Below are positions 50,279 through 62,035 of a DNA stretch of 64,000 bases, in pieces. The position numbers and the translations under genes are program-made. Source of the DNA: Klebsormidium nitens (taxonomy: Eukaryota; Streptophyta; Klebsormidiophyceae; Klebsormidiales; Klebsormidiaceae); contig DF237223.1 in NCBI GenBank assembly GCA_000708835.1, forward strand, positions 1-64,000, read 5' to 3'. The notes under the pieces were generated by a model. The model did not search any database. It saw only the letters and a list, made by a program, of their open reading frames with translations, and was not told the origin of the DNA. Numbering within the stretch: position 1 is the first letter of the stretch; every line of letters starts with the position of its first letter.

Positions 50279-51301
50279 CAGCTTTCAACTGTTCAACCAG
50301 TACGGTTCGAGCCGTCTCGCCTAGTCTCGCCTCCTCTAGTTCTGCCCTTGGTGACATCATGCAAGCGTACCGAACGGACAAGAGTGTCGACCAAGTTAAA
50401 CACAATACAGCTGTCCGCCAGTGTCATTGGCGTCCGTTGTTCCGCAGCCAGGAGGGCAGGCGCCACTGTAGTCTGTAGCCCAGGTCCAGGACCTTGATGG
50501 GGTCGCCAGCTGGATCAGCTCACCTTTCTTGTTCAGCTGCCAGGCGATTAAGGCAGTTTTAGCTGTCCAAGCCACTGCTATCTGGCCCAGCTGCTGCGTT
50601 CGAGCATGCATCTTTCCTTGACCCAGGCTTCTAGATAGACTCGTCCTCATGTTTTCCTAACATGTAGAAGGCCTTTTGTAGCGCTCGAGTCCTTTCAAGG
50701 GGCAGGCCTGAGTCCTGCCAAGAATGTGTTACAAGAAAGACATTGAAGTGTAAGTGCACTTGCAGCAATAAGGCGCCCAGAAGAGGTGCAGAGTAGCTGA
50801 AGGCATTCTGCTCTGACAGGAAGCAGCTGTTAGCCCCCGTCTGAGGAGTTGCAAAGTTAAGTAGATACCCAGCGGATGGACTCTGGTGGTTGACCATGCA
50901 GCTTGTTCTGGATCTCCGGTGTTGAGCGTCAGAGTGGGACATGCCTCGCGAATCGTTTGGGCATGGGACCAGTGATCGGCTGCTAAAACCAGTTTGGTTG
51001 CCTTTTGAAGTTTTGTGGTTCTCTTGGCTATCCAATTTTGCCAGGCCACCTTTTGATGTTGGAAGAACTGAAAACCTTACAGTCACAAGTTGCCCAGGCT
51101 TCTCTTCCTGCTTGTGGTTCAACTGAGCAATGTGCAATTTACCAGGCCCCCACTGATAGACTAGCAAACTTGGGCAAGCCTGACTTAGGATGCCAGTTTC
51201 TCACACCAGATTTTGAGCAAGTTTCAAAAGGTTGGGTATTGCAGTATTTGGCCAAGTCCTGTACGGCAGTATTCTGACCAAGTCCTTCCCCTCTCCTTCC
51301 T

Positions 51302-51525
51302 CAGCATCCCAGACCGCTTCTACGGTTTCGGTTTTCCCCCAGCTTCATTGAGACACTTCAGTGGCCACACGCAACCTCAGGGCACATCTGGAGTCATCAG
51401 AGCCCATTTTGGGACGCCTCTGTTCAGGTGCGCTCAGTTGAAAATAGTCACCGGCTCCAAGGTCCTTCCAGTCCAATGTTTGGCACACCAGTAGCGGCAG
51501 TTGCTTGCCGTGCCTGGGTGGAAAA
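51302..51525 (+). other. Candidate upstream exons of the GCR1_C-type gene
   Basis: Two open segments look exonic. The first, about 51302-51426, follows a CAG acceptor, reads SIPDRFYGFGFPPAS...HFGTPLFR and ends at a GTGCGC donor. The second, from about 51471, reads SPMFGTPVAA and continues the same frame. The main exon at 51729 is itself preceded by a good acceptor (CTACAG|GAAGGAGAGCCC, exon from 51716) that would add EGEP before Met. So the true start may lie further 5' than the ATG used below. No start codon was found for this extension. Confidence 0.35.
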
Positions 51526-51728
51526 TAAGGGGGAAAGCCTGCCCCGTGCGCTTATGCAAGTCATTTTTCGTTCATATGCACTGTCCCGCTTGACGCCCCT
51601 TTCACATTGTCCCACTTCATGCCCCTTTCAATCGTGTGCATGTGTCAGTTGCTGGTCTTTAACGCAGTCTTCTGACAAGTCCTGGAAACATACAAGTTAT
51701 TAACTACTCCCTACAGGAAGGAGAGCCC

Positions 51729-53861
51729 ATGGATACTCCGACGGTGCATCTCGAGCACCCCCCCCCTCCTGCGCTCTGCGAGACCCCCCCCCAGCAGCGC
51801 CTGCCTCCCTTTGCCCACGAGCAGCCAGAGACACCCCCGAATCAGTTCCCAGTCCTCACGTCCCCCCCCCAAAGCAATGCACTTCTTTCCCAGACCCCAA
51901 CACTTACCCCTCAAAGCCAGGAAACCCCCACCCATAGCCAAGCTGCCCTCTCCCCAGAATATGCAAACCTGCCTCAGGCGCGTGCGATCCTCCCAGCGCC
52001 GACATTAGCGGAGCAGAGCCCTTCAGTACAAAGTGCGGGCGAGTCGCAGGTTAACATCGTCAATGGGGTAAGACATCACTCTGCCTGCGAATATGTAGGT
52101 GGAGTGGCGGTGTGTCTGCGCTTGTGTTACTGCAGAAGGCTCGTTTGAGTTCAAGGTTGCCCTTCAAGTGGGGGCTAAAAGCGGCTCTCTTTAGGGGGGG
52201 CCAGACAGCTGCAATGCCCCCATCCATTGACGCCTGGGTTCCGGGACTGGTTTTTGTTGCTTCAATTGCACATCCATGTGGATCGCAAGATGTCGAGATG
52301 ACAAGCTGGTCAAGTTTCACCTGGTGTTTTTGTTTTTCTTGCATCTGAACTGCAAAGATAGCATTCTCGAATCTGCATAAGCCCACTTGCTCCGATTTCG
52401 TGCACTTTTCCTGTCCGCCTTCTCACAATCCAAGCAGCTTCGCTCTCGGTTATCAAGCCTCAAGACACTTAGGAAACACTTCACCGCGCGGGTCTCACCA
52501 GGTGATTAAAAATACACGTTCCGCTGACATGCGCCCTTTTCCCCGCCAGGTGGACATCCTGCGCGAGATTCAGCGGCTGGCGTCCCGCGTGGACAGCGTC
52601 ATGAACGAGGTGTCCCAGGTGAAGCAAGTCCAGTACACGCTAGAGTCGCTCATCCGCAGCTCCGCCGCTTCCCCTGGGCGCAAAACCCCCAAGACCACCC
52701 CCAAGAAACGACAGCGGAAAAAGGCCCCCCCAAAAGAGCCCCAGGCGCAGGCCCCCCCAGCCCCTCCCGTAGTTGCTCCCCCACCCCCCGAGCCGCCTGC
52801 CGAGGCAGAGGAATCGGAGGGGCTGTATGACTGGCCTCCCGTGAAGACGGTGGAGGAGTGCTGGCGCGAGATGTACGAGGGGCTCGACGGGCGGCCCTCG
52901 CTGATGCAGCTCGAGGAGCAGCACGCCAGCGGGTGGCGCCGGAAGAAGGGCCAGCGGCAGCGCTTCTGCGAGAAGAAGCAGGTGGGGAAGGGCGCAATTG
53001 ACGCGCATGGTGGATGATCTGATTGTCTCTCGTTAACCCATTCTTACATGATGAACCTCGTTTTACCAATATTGCTTTGACGTTGATTGCTTTAATTCTT
53101 GTCAGGTGTTTGCTCGTTCGATTCCAGTTGGATCAGACACGCTGAAGTCGTCTTCAACTGTTACTTAAGTAGAGCAATATGCACTTGCATATCGTCAACA
53201 TTTACCCCCCAGAATCAGCTGGCTTTGAGTTTATGCCAAGCTCAAGTTGATGTAACTCCGGCAGGTCTGCGAGTACGTGAAGCACCTGGCGATCGAGAAC
53301 CGGTGCTCGCACCAGGCGGCCATCCAGCACCTGGCCAACAAGAAGGAGAGCTTGTGCAAGCTGCTGCTGCGGCTGCGGCAGTACAAGAAGTCGGCCAGGG
53401 AGATGGAGGCGCAACAGGCGGCCAACACGATCCGGAGCGGGGGGGCTGGCGGCCCACAGCATATGCAGGGGATGCAGGGCGGGTTCCAAAACGGTATGGT
53501 CATGGCTATGCAGCCAGGCATGCAGCTTGGCGGGCAGAGCGGAATGGACAGCGGAATGCAGCCTGCCATGCCGGCCGGAATGCAACCGGGCATGCAGGCG
53601 GGCATGATGCAGCCAGGAATGCAGGACGGAATGCAACCGGGGATGCACCCTGGGATGCAACCCGGGATGCAGACTGGGATGCAGATGGTTATGGAGCCGG
53701 TGATGCAGCCCGGAGTGCAGAACGGAGTGCAGAACGGAGCAGTGCAGTCTGGGTTGCCGTCGGGGATGGAAGGAGAAATGCACGACGGGATGTCAACGGA
53801 GATGCAGTCGGGGAGGCAGAACGGTACACCGAGTGCCCTCCAAGAACCTGCGCAGGGATAA
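51729..53861 (+). CDS. GCR1_C-type DNA-binding protein with Met-Gly-Gln repeat tail, at least 455 aa
   Basis: Exons: 51729-52067, 52550-52981, 53265-53861. Exon 1 is a Pro/Gln/Thr-rich low-complexity segment typical of an activation or linker region. Exon 2 starts with a coiled coil (VDILREIQRLASRVDSVMNE), then a Lys/Pro linker with a strong basic patch (KTTPKKRQRKKAPPK, likely nuclear signal). The core follows: YDWPPVKTVEECWREMYEGL, GRPSLMQLEEQHASGWRRKK, RQRFCEKKQ, then in exon 3 VCEYVKHLAIENRCSHQAAI and KESLCKLLLRLRQYKK. The Trp-rich, 'E-x-W-x-E-x-x-x-G-L' then 'W-R' then basic pattern matches the GCR1_C DNA-binding region of fungal glycolysis activators and Crypton-type elements. The last 130 or so residues are imperfect GMQ/PGMQ repeats. 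It is probably a nuclear DNA-binding protein; no recombinase domain was seen. Confidence 0.7.
53460..53820 (+). repeat. In-frame GMQ-type coding repeat
   Basis: About 25 imperfect units of GGNATGCAN run in frame at the 3' end of the preceding gene, encoding GMQ, PGMQ, SGMD and similar. Such 9- to 12-base coding repeats expand and contract by slippage. They also create a long spurious reading frame on the opposite strand (53231-53968). Confidence 0.85.
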
Positions 53862-54710
53862 AGCACCAAATTCGGCAAGGGAAGGGGTGTACTCGTTTTA
53901 GATACAGGGTGGATCTGCTGACCGCCCACAGGCGTCAAACTTGGGCCAAAACAATGGTCAACTTGCACGAGTCAGTTCAGAAGTTGGCGTCACCGTGTAT
54001 GAGTTAGGACTGCTCATTGACTTGGAATGTAACTCGCATCTTATATTGTTGCGGTTAGATGCGTGTCTTGTTTCGTAAGCTCATCATCCGGAACTTAGCC
54101 TTCTTCCAAAAGTTTTCAGCGGATGAAGTGGCTATGGCAACATAGCTAGGGCGTGCATCATTTAACGGTGATGCATTCATTTCATTGATCACTCAGTGCT
54201 TGCATTTGATTTGCACGGTTCATAAATTCGGCATGCATGAGTCACGCACATGCACGTTGTGCAGGCCCCCTGAGACGGCCTTGATTATACAGCCATGCAT
54301 GCTTCGCCATAATGATACCGGATTGTGCCGGCATGATCACATTTTTGTACAGTGAAGACCCAGCTTTTGCATAGTGAAGACCCAGCTTTTGCATGCTGTG
54401 GTATGATCCCCTCTCATGGTTTGCATGAAACGATTAACACCAAAAATGCAGAACTCTGCATAGATTGACAATGCATGATGGGCATATACCTGCCACCATG
54501 CGGGACTCTTGAGACGTACACAAGAAAAGTCATTGTCAGGACCACCTTGTGTCATCTCAAGTTCTATTCTGGGGCGGATGTCATTGGTATATGTCATTGG
54601 ACTGTAGTATATGTCTAGGCCTCGATGAATTGACACGACAACCGCAATCATGACTAGCGCTCTTTGAATTACAAGCAAAGTTGCAAGCAACAAACAAAAC
54701 AAGCCCTCTA
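53862..54710. other. Intergenic stretch between convergent genes
   Basis: About 850 bases with the 3' UTRs of the GCR1_C-type gene (+) and the long coiled-coil gene (-). Apart from the 22-base tandem duplication listed separately, nothing was recognised. Confidence 0.45.
54351..54394. repeat. Perfect 22-base tandem duplication
   Basis: AGTGAAGACCCAGCTTTTGCAT occurs twice head to tail (54351-54372 and 54373-54394) with no mismatch, which points to a recent duplication. Confidence 0.95.
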
Positions 54711-57700
54711 TCAGTCGACGTCCGCATCGAAAGATCTCGTGAAAGATACTCTCGGCTCAGCTGCCTCTTCTAGCGGAGTGCCGGATAGCATGCCAACATT
54801 CTGCTCAAGAGCACGGAGAAGTGCCGCCTCAAGCCAGATCTGCTTCTCAAGAGACCGTCGCTGTTGGCGCTCGAGACGAGACTGAAGCGCCGTAAACTCC
54901 TGTGGAAACCAGATTAAGATGACATTGGGAGGCTGGACCTTACGTACTACTTAATTCTAAACGAGGAAAGAAAAAGAAGTTTTCTGAATGAAATGGGGGG
55001 CGCTAGTCCAGAAGGTAAAAGCAAGAAGTAGAGAGACACATCCTTCGCCTATGCGATCTTAGAACGGATCCCTCAACTTTCGCTGCAAGCACTAAGGACA
55101 AGTTGCATTAGCAGTGGCACAGCCTTCGAGGTTACTCTATTTCAAGATGCCCGACAAATGTCTCGTTCACAAGATGTAAAACGGAGAGAATTGGGTTTGA
55201 TAAGCTCACACTGGTCACACGTTCGATCCAGTCGAATCCGACCAAGAAGTGCTGTCCGCGAGAACTTGCTGGTGAAACGTGGATTGGGCCGTCGAGAAGA
55301 GAAGACGGAGTTTGTAGCTGGTCGCAAGAGCTGCGCAGAAAGGCGAACCAACCAACTTAGACGGTTGTGGTAAAGAGGGATGCGGTGTTCGATAACCAAT
55401 TAGATCTGATCCCATGGTTTTGGGAAAAGGTTGCTCCCGATCAAGTCGCCACACGAGAATCTCCACAGATGTAGTCAATAGCAGGGTTGCTTGCGAACGA
55501 TGTCAACAGGCCTTAAAAAAGGAACGAAGTGCCAGAAAACTACATCTGAGAAGTATGAGAGGAGAGGTTGACCTTCATCGCCTACGTACCTGCTTCGGAG
55601 GGCTGCAAATTCTCGGAGCTTTGACAGAGAAGCAGACTCTTGCTGCTCTCCACCTCCGTGCAAGCTGCCCTTGTCCGAAGGCGAGCGCGTTTCTGTTCTG
55701 CCGAACCCGAACAAGAGCTGCCTGCCCGACAGACGCCGCTGCGCTTCTTCTCGGATGGAAAACCCTTGCGCGGGGCTTGACGCTGCCGACCCGGAGGGCG
55801 AGCCCCGGTGAGCTCCGCTCAGTCTAGCGCGTGCCCGCCCGAGCGCCCGGTTTGCGACGACCCCTTTGGCTCCTTTTGCCCCAGACTGCGACAAGCGACG
55901 CTGAATCTCTACAAGGGCCGAGTCGAGCGCCGCCTGGCACTCTATCAGGGAGTCTCCTCCCGACTGGTCTGAGAACGTCGGTCCGTCAGGGGAAGGGAAA
56001 GCAAAGTGACTGGTCGGCGAAGCATCGTAGTCGTCGCCTAAGAGGCATGCAGGGCCCAGCTGATGCGGCAACCCTGCTGTGGCTGCCGAACTGAGACCCC
56101 GGTTGAATCTCTCGTCCCCTAGGTCGATCGTGCTGCCAAAACCGAGCGGTTCTGAAGGCTGCCACTGCGGCCGCGCGCGCTCTGACGGCCGCAGCGGGGA
56201 TAGCGAGATGATGGGCGAGCCGGGGTGTCCGTCAGAGAACGCAGATGGTGAGGAAAGCACTGCTGTTTGGTCAGGTTCTCTCTCCGTTACCGCACATTCT
56301 GGGGCTGGATCATCCGAAGCGGGAGGGTTGTTGAAGAACGGCTCGGGAGGCTTCTCGTACGACTCTCCGGCGGGTGTTCCTGCCGGGAAACTGGGAGACC
56401 TCTCCTCTTCCAAGGCCGCCGCTAAACGGTTAATGTCGTCCATCTTGTGCTCCTGATCCTGCGAGGACCAAGAAGATTCACAATAAGGAGGACAGACAAC
56501 AGTAAACTTTCTCGTAATGCGTGAAAGATCAGACGAGAGGACCACTTCTCTTCGACGACCTCTGATCCATCCACAGGAGCATCACATGCTTGGAAGCAAA
56601 TTTAGCTTGGCTGGAGAGACAGCTTGGTCAAACCCCAGAAAAAGGCACTTTGAGTGATGCAGATTATCTACAAAAAGCTACTGAAGTTTCATGCATCAGT
56701 CTCAGAGAATGGTTCGCGTACCTCCAAAAGCTTTTTTAGCGCAAAGAAGTCCGCAGCTTTCACAGTGACAAAGTCCGCCTCCGCGCCCTTTTCCTGATCG
56801 CTCGGGTGGTCATTCAACACGCGGAACGTGATTGGCTCAAGCTGGGGAGAATTCAAACGGGCCTCTCCTCTCCTCCCCAGCTCGAGACGCTCTCGGCTGA
56901 GCTCTTGGATCGTTTCCTCGCGTTTCGCCAGCTCCGCCCGCGTCTCTTCGAGCCGCCTGACCGTTGCGCTTAGCTCCTGCTTGATCTCCTTTGCTGCGTC
57001 TCTCCTTGCTCGTGCGAAGTCCCGCTCGCGCGCGTCCCAGCGCATCTTCATCTCCCTGACGATCCCCAGCAGAACGGCGTTCTTCTTCTGCTCCGCCTGC
57101 ACGTCCAGGGTGCGGCCCGAAAGCTCGTCTTTAACCTTCTGCATCTGCGACCGTAGGGACTCTACCAAGCCCTCCAGGCCTTGCCTTGCGCGATTCCCCT
57201 CTGCTGGCTCCCCCTCCCCGCTGTGCTCTCGGTTTAGTCCACCGGCTGTCTCACCGGCAGAGCGTCTCAGGTCTACGGTTGGATCCTCTCTCATGGCTTC
57301 TGGACGTTTCCCTGCGGTCTCTTGCCTTTCCAGGCCGCCGCTGAGAATTGTCTGGAGCTGGCGGAGCTCGCTTTCAATGTGCGCTTCCCTTTCCCTGCGA
57401 AAGAAGCACGCAAGCAGCTGGTTTGCAAGGCCTTTCTAGAAGCAGGAACCCGATCAGGTACTTACAATAACGACAGGTGACTGGATACAGAATGCAACAG
57501 ATCCTTGAGTCAGACCCGAAGAAGAAGAAACTTTGTTGGAAACAAATCAAACGACTTGTCTCAGAAGATATCGAGCTCAAGTATTCCAGAACGACGTTTC
57601 CGGAATAAACAAACCTGAAATTAAGCTTAAGAGGAACTTGAATGAAAGTGTCTATACCTGAAGATGCTGTTCATCTGCTCCATCTCCTCCTCGTGCCATC

Positions 57701-60700
57701 CTTCTGCCTCCTGGAACCGCAGCCTCGCGTCCTCGAGCGCCAGCTCCAGCTCTTCCTTATCTCTTTGCAGAATGCTGCGCTGCAGGGCGAACTCTGCCGC
57801 TTTCTCCCGCAGGGCGGTCGGCCACTTCTGAAGCTCATCTTTCAGGCCCGCCAATTCTGTTTCGTAGATTTGAAGCTCCGTTCTCAACCTGACAGTATAA
57901 GAATGTATTGGAGCTGAGCAACCGGGCACCCTGCGGATTGCACTAATGCACGTTTTTCAGAGTAAACAGACCGGGAGCTGCTCTGCCGTTTCGATCACCG
58001 ATCCGAAATCTTTCTCTTGTCGTAAAGATAGACAAATCTGGTTCTCGGACTTGTTGAGATTGATTTTCATGGTTGGAAGGCTATCGACTCATCAAAAGCG
58101 TTGAATACAAAAAAACAGGTTTAGCTCCTTCGTATGTTCTTTCGGTCTGCCCACAGCTCTTTTGATCGGTGGACTCCCGTTTCATCTGTCTCCCACCTTT
58201 CACAGATCATGCTTACCTCGCCTCGTAAAGTTGGTGCTCTTCGATCCGAGCGTCCTTCAGAGTCAATTCTGCGTCCGTCTGGCTGGCCTTGGTCCTCAGC
58301 TCTTCAACGAGCCTCTCGAGGTTTTCAATCTGAGTGCGGAAGAAAGACTCATTTCAATGCCGAACAGAGCCGATAAAGCAGTCCTATAAAAATGGAGATG
58401 AACTTCATTGGCAGCCTTCTGGACCTACTGGGGCACATGCAGATCTACTGAGCAAGATCTGCAGATAGAAGTATCGGACACCTTACGCTTTGGCGGACTC
58501 TTTACAAAGCTTCGTTGAACGATATCCTGGTGTTAGGGTCCCGTCCAATCGCTGTTTCCATCTTTTGCCAAAAGAAGCTATTGGCATCGAAAGGCTAGCA
58601 CAGAAGATTGCCTCAATTCTCACCTTGAGAGGATCCGGCGGCTGCTCCTGCTCACCGACCACCGGTACTTTCTCTTCAGTTGCAGCCTTCTGCGTAAAGC
58701 CGGATCTCCAGTCTTCCGCAGCGAGGCTCTCGTTTCGCTGCAGCTTTTCTGAGAGAATGTCCACTTGACCCTCTTTTTCAAACAGCTTCAGCTGCATCTC
58801 CTCGACTTCCACCTTCTGAGCAGCTGCTTCTCGGTCACGCTCCGCCTTCATCTCTTCCACCTGCCGGCGAGAATGACTCAGCTCTATCTGCACAGCCTTC
58901 AAGTCCTCCTGCAGCCGCGTCACCACAGTTACAAGGCTTTCCTTTTCCCTCTTTACAAGGTCGTTCGTCGTTTCCTGTCGTTTCAATCTCTCGCTGAGCT
59001 CTACGATCTGCTTCAGCTCCGCCTCCCGCGCTGCTTGACGTCTTGAGAGCTCAGACTCCAGTCTGGAGCACTGATTCTCCAGCTTGTTGACCTCTGCCAA
59101 AGCATTGCTTCCCTGTTCTACAGCCGCCTCCTTCGTTCGTTTCCATCTCTCGAGCTCCTCCATCAGAGCGTGCAACGCATCTGCTTCCTGTCTCCCGTGC
59201 TCGGGGCTTGCATTGTTGTCGCCCGCCGGCAGCTTCTTGAACTGTTTCATGATGCCTGATAAGTCTGTCTCGCGCTCAATGACAAGCTTTTGGGCGCTCT
59301 CTAGCATTCTCTTGAGCTCAGCAATGCGCTCCTTCTGATCCCTTGCCTCTCGTTCGAGACTGCCACCGGTCTCCGCGCAAACTTCTTTTTTAGCTGCTTC
59401 TAAAGTCACTTTGGCGGAATCATGGTCACCTTCTAAGCGCTCCAAAGCGGCAGACAGATTTGCCCGTTCTTCCTGTTCCATTCCAAGCTGAAGCTCAACC
59501 ATCTGCAACTGTGCTTCTAATTCCTCAATCCTGATTTGAGAAGCCCTCTTGGTCACTTCCGCTGCATCTTCGGCTTTCCGATGCTTCTCTTTCAAATTTC
59601 TCAGCGCTTTCTCCATCTCTTTCGACTGCGTAGAGACACAAGATTTGCATGTCAGAGAATGCTTGGACTGGAAGCCGGCTTTTCCAGTTCGACAAATGGC
59701 AAGCCGGATGTCAACAACTCTGCTTCGAAGGATGGAACACAGGGAAACTATGTTGACAGCATGAACGCATTCCATTCCCATCCGATGTGCAATATTTTCC
59801 ACTACAGAAGTTTTCCACTACTTTCTGGCAGTTAGGTATGGATCAGCCGCAAATGAGAGCGGCTAGATTTTGGAGATTTTGAGCCTGATTGGTCTGACCT
59901 TAGCAGCCACTGCCATCTCCCTCGCTCTCCGCATCTCCTCCTCTCCTTCTCGCATCTCCACCATCACGCCGCGAATGACTTCGTCCATCTCCTCCTGTTT
60001 TGCGGCCAACACGCGATCCAGTTCCTTCCGCATGCTCTGCTTCTCATGCTCTGCTCGCCGGCGATCCTCCTTCGATGCTCGCAATCCCTGCCGGAGGGCG
60101 TCCACTTCGAACTTTAAGGCCCTCAGATGCTCTGGGTCTGTGCTGGTCTCCTGCAAATCAAACACGTCACTTCAGCTATCTTCGAGCAGGCAGCAGGTCC
60201 TTACAATGTTGCATTCCTTCTACGTTTCCTCGTTGAGGCGCGAATGCTACAGAGTCAAATAAGCTTTGCAGATTGGAATTAAGCAGATCCAAGAGAGATT
60301 TCCAAGATCTAACAACAGATTGGAATTAAGCATACAAGATCCAAGAGAGATTTTCGATCTCACGTATTTTTCTTTGGTCTTTGGGATCTTACCTCTTGCA
60401 GGCGCCGCTCCGACGCTGTCTTCTGACCGCTTAGAGGTTGGTCGAACTTCCGCCCGCTCTTGAGGTTCCGGTTGTGCTTCTCGTGAAGGGGACTCCTCAA
60501 ATCCTCACTTGCTGAAGAGTATCTATGCTGCGTTTCGGAAGAATCGACGCCGAAGCTCTCCAGAGAGCCCAAGCTGGCGGTTGACAGACGTCCTTCACCT
60601 TCTCTACCAATTTGTCTTTCGAACTGAGATGTTGCTTTCACAGAAGATACGCTTCCTCCGGTAAGAACCGGTTGCTCAAATACACCAATTTCTGGAGCAC

Positions 60701-62035
60701 AGTCTGGAACAGAGTGTTTCTCGAAAGGTAAAGGAGGTCCAGGACCACTCGCAACCCTGCTCTCAATGACCTCTTGATTCAGCCTGATACTCGGTCCTTT
60801 GTCCAACTGGTCATTTCTCTGGACCTCTGTCAAAGGATCACCGCGATTCGAGGCGGCAAGTTGGGAGCCTTCGGCAGATTCGGACAGGTGTGATCCGGTG
60901 TCCAAAAACGCTTCGTCGTGCTCGCTGAGGTTCTCAAGAAGCTGCAAAGGACGTGAAACTGGATAAAGACAACCGATCGAAACCAACGTCTGCATTGAAG
61001 CCGTATCCAGCAGTATCCTTGCTTAGTTCCTCGGGAGTCGGAATTCAAAATCGAGACTCCTAATAATCTACAGTTGCTGCACATCTAAGGTTACTCCAGA
61101 TTGTTGTTGAATGCCCTAATCTTGACGGCAGAGAGAATACAGGTTGGCAATACCATCTTTGGACGTCTTTCCCGCATGATCTTACCGAAGCACAATATTA
61201 AGCTTTACACTCGCTCTATTTCGAATTCTATCTTCGTCATCAAGACCTTTTAGGATGACGAAGTTCGCTTACCTCCGATGGAGGCTCTCCCGGTTCCGAG
61301 GATGCCATGGAGCCAGGATTTTCAACACCTTGTGACCTCTTCAGAAACTCACGAACTGTAAGAGACTTGCCCTGCAAAGAAAAGTAAAGCCTGTCAATGT
61401 AGTTCCCAGCACTCCAGATGTCCTGCAAGAAACTGGCTGCCCAACTCCTATCATCCTTGATCCATGATTCACGGATTATGTCGCATCGAGAAATCCACAA
61501 CAACGGATAGACGCAGGAAGATTGGCATTCTCTGGGCATCTGGCCGGTCTCATCCCAAAAAATGTCTGCTCTGAGCCCCAGTGTATCAAAGCAAAGCCGA
61601 AGCAAAAGACTCAAAACAAGTAAGGTGGTTTACAAACGAAGTACGCACCTTGCCGTGGTGAAATTCACACTGAACTGACGGCTTCTCAGACAAGACTTTC
61701 ACTCTGTTGTCTCCTGCCTTCAGCCCACAGTCTCTACCGGCAGAGGAATGAGCGATGGTTGAAGATTCTAGTGAGTATGTTCCTGGGCCTGCATCGGATG
61801 AAGTCGCAGGGGTCATAACAAGCTCCTCCTTCCAGGCACGCCCTGCAAACCCGTGTACAGACTTACTTCAGAACAAGATTCTGCGAATCACCAGCAGAAC
61901 ACTCAGGATGCTTACCTATACCCTGAAGGCATACCGAAGGAGAGTAATGAGGTTTAAGGCCCGCATACCTGGAATGTCATTGTCCGCCACAGGAACATCC
62001 CATGGATCACCCCGTTTTGACCTTCCGAATGACAT
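54711..62035 (-). CDS. Long coiled-coil protein of unknown function, 11 exons, 1413 aa
   Basis: Exons in transcript order: 61969-62035, 61649-61842, 61273-61371, 60393-60941, 59899-60150, 58624-59625, 58217-58329, 57658-57888, 56722-57394, 55586-56458, 54711-54899 (4242 nt in frame). The start MSFGRSKRGDPWDVPV was chosen because its splice joins in phase to an exon open upstream of its first Met. Residues 1-300 are Ser/Glu-rich and disordered. About 700 residues of heptad-rich coiled coil follow, e.g. EELEAQLQMVELQLGMEQEE, RKELDRVLAAKQEEMDEVIR, LRTELQIYETELAGLKDELQ and KEIKQELSATVRRLEETRAE. A Pro/Ser-rich region and a helical tail follow (LERQQRRSLEKQIWLEAALL). It ends with PRVSF, which fits the PP1 docking pattern. 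No motor, actin-binding or membrane domain is visible. Likely a structural or scaffold protein, possibly cytoskeletal. The exon 10 donor is ambiguous: TAC|GTAGGC keeps frame, while the better-looking AG|GTACGT does not. Confidence 0.8.
60269..60353. repeat. Imperfect duplication inside an intron
   Basis: CAGATTGGAATTAAGCA followed by GATCCAAGAGAGATTT occurs at 60269-60301 and again at 60316-60353, the second copy with a short insertion. It lies in the intron between exons 4 and 5 of the long coiled-coil gene. Confidence 0.8.

Larger units (their letters stand above)
49022..51301. promoter_or_regulatory. Divergent intergenic region between GCP2 and the GCR1_C-type gene
   Basis: About 2.3 kb upstream of both genes. 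It contains three telo-box-like TTAGGGTTT words (50238-50246, 50262-50270, 50268-50278), a duplicated GCATTCCTT near 50064-50082 and a phased repeat at 50128-50170. Telo-boxes occur in promoters of many plant genes expressed in dividing cells, which would suit GCP2, but they lie about 1.2 kb from its ATG. The open frame 50631-51167 (-) has no recognisable domain. Confidence 0.45.

Noticed and set aside
53231-53968. 245-codon open frame on the minus strand (Pro/Cys/Ile-rich)
   Set aside because: It is the antisense of the GMQ coding repeat. The repeat period keeps several frames open, and the plus-strand gene has domain and splice support.
55586-55589. Consensus donor AG|GTACGT at the end of exon 10 of the long coiled-coil gene
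   Set aside because: It gives the wrong phase for the final exon unless an unseen exon lies between. The TAC|GTAGGC donor keeps frame and heptad continuity, so it was used with a caveat.
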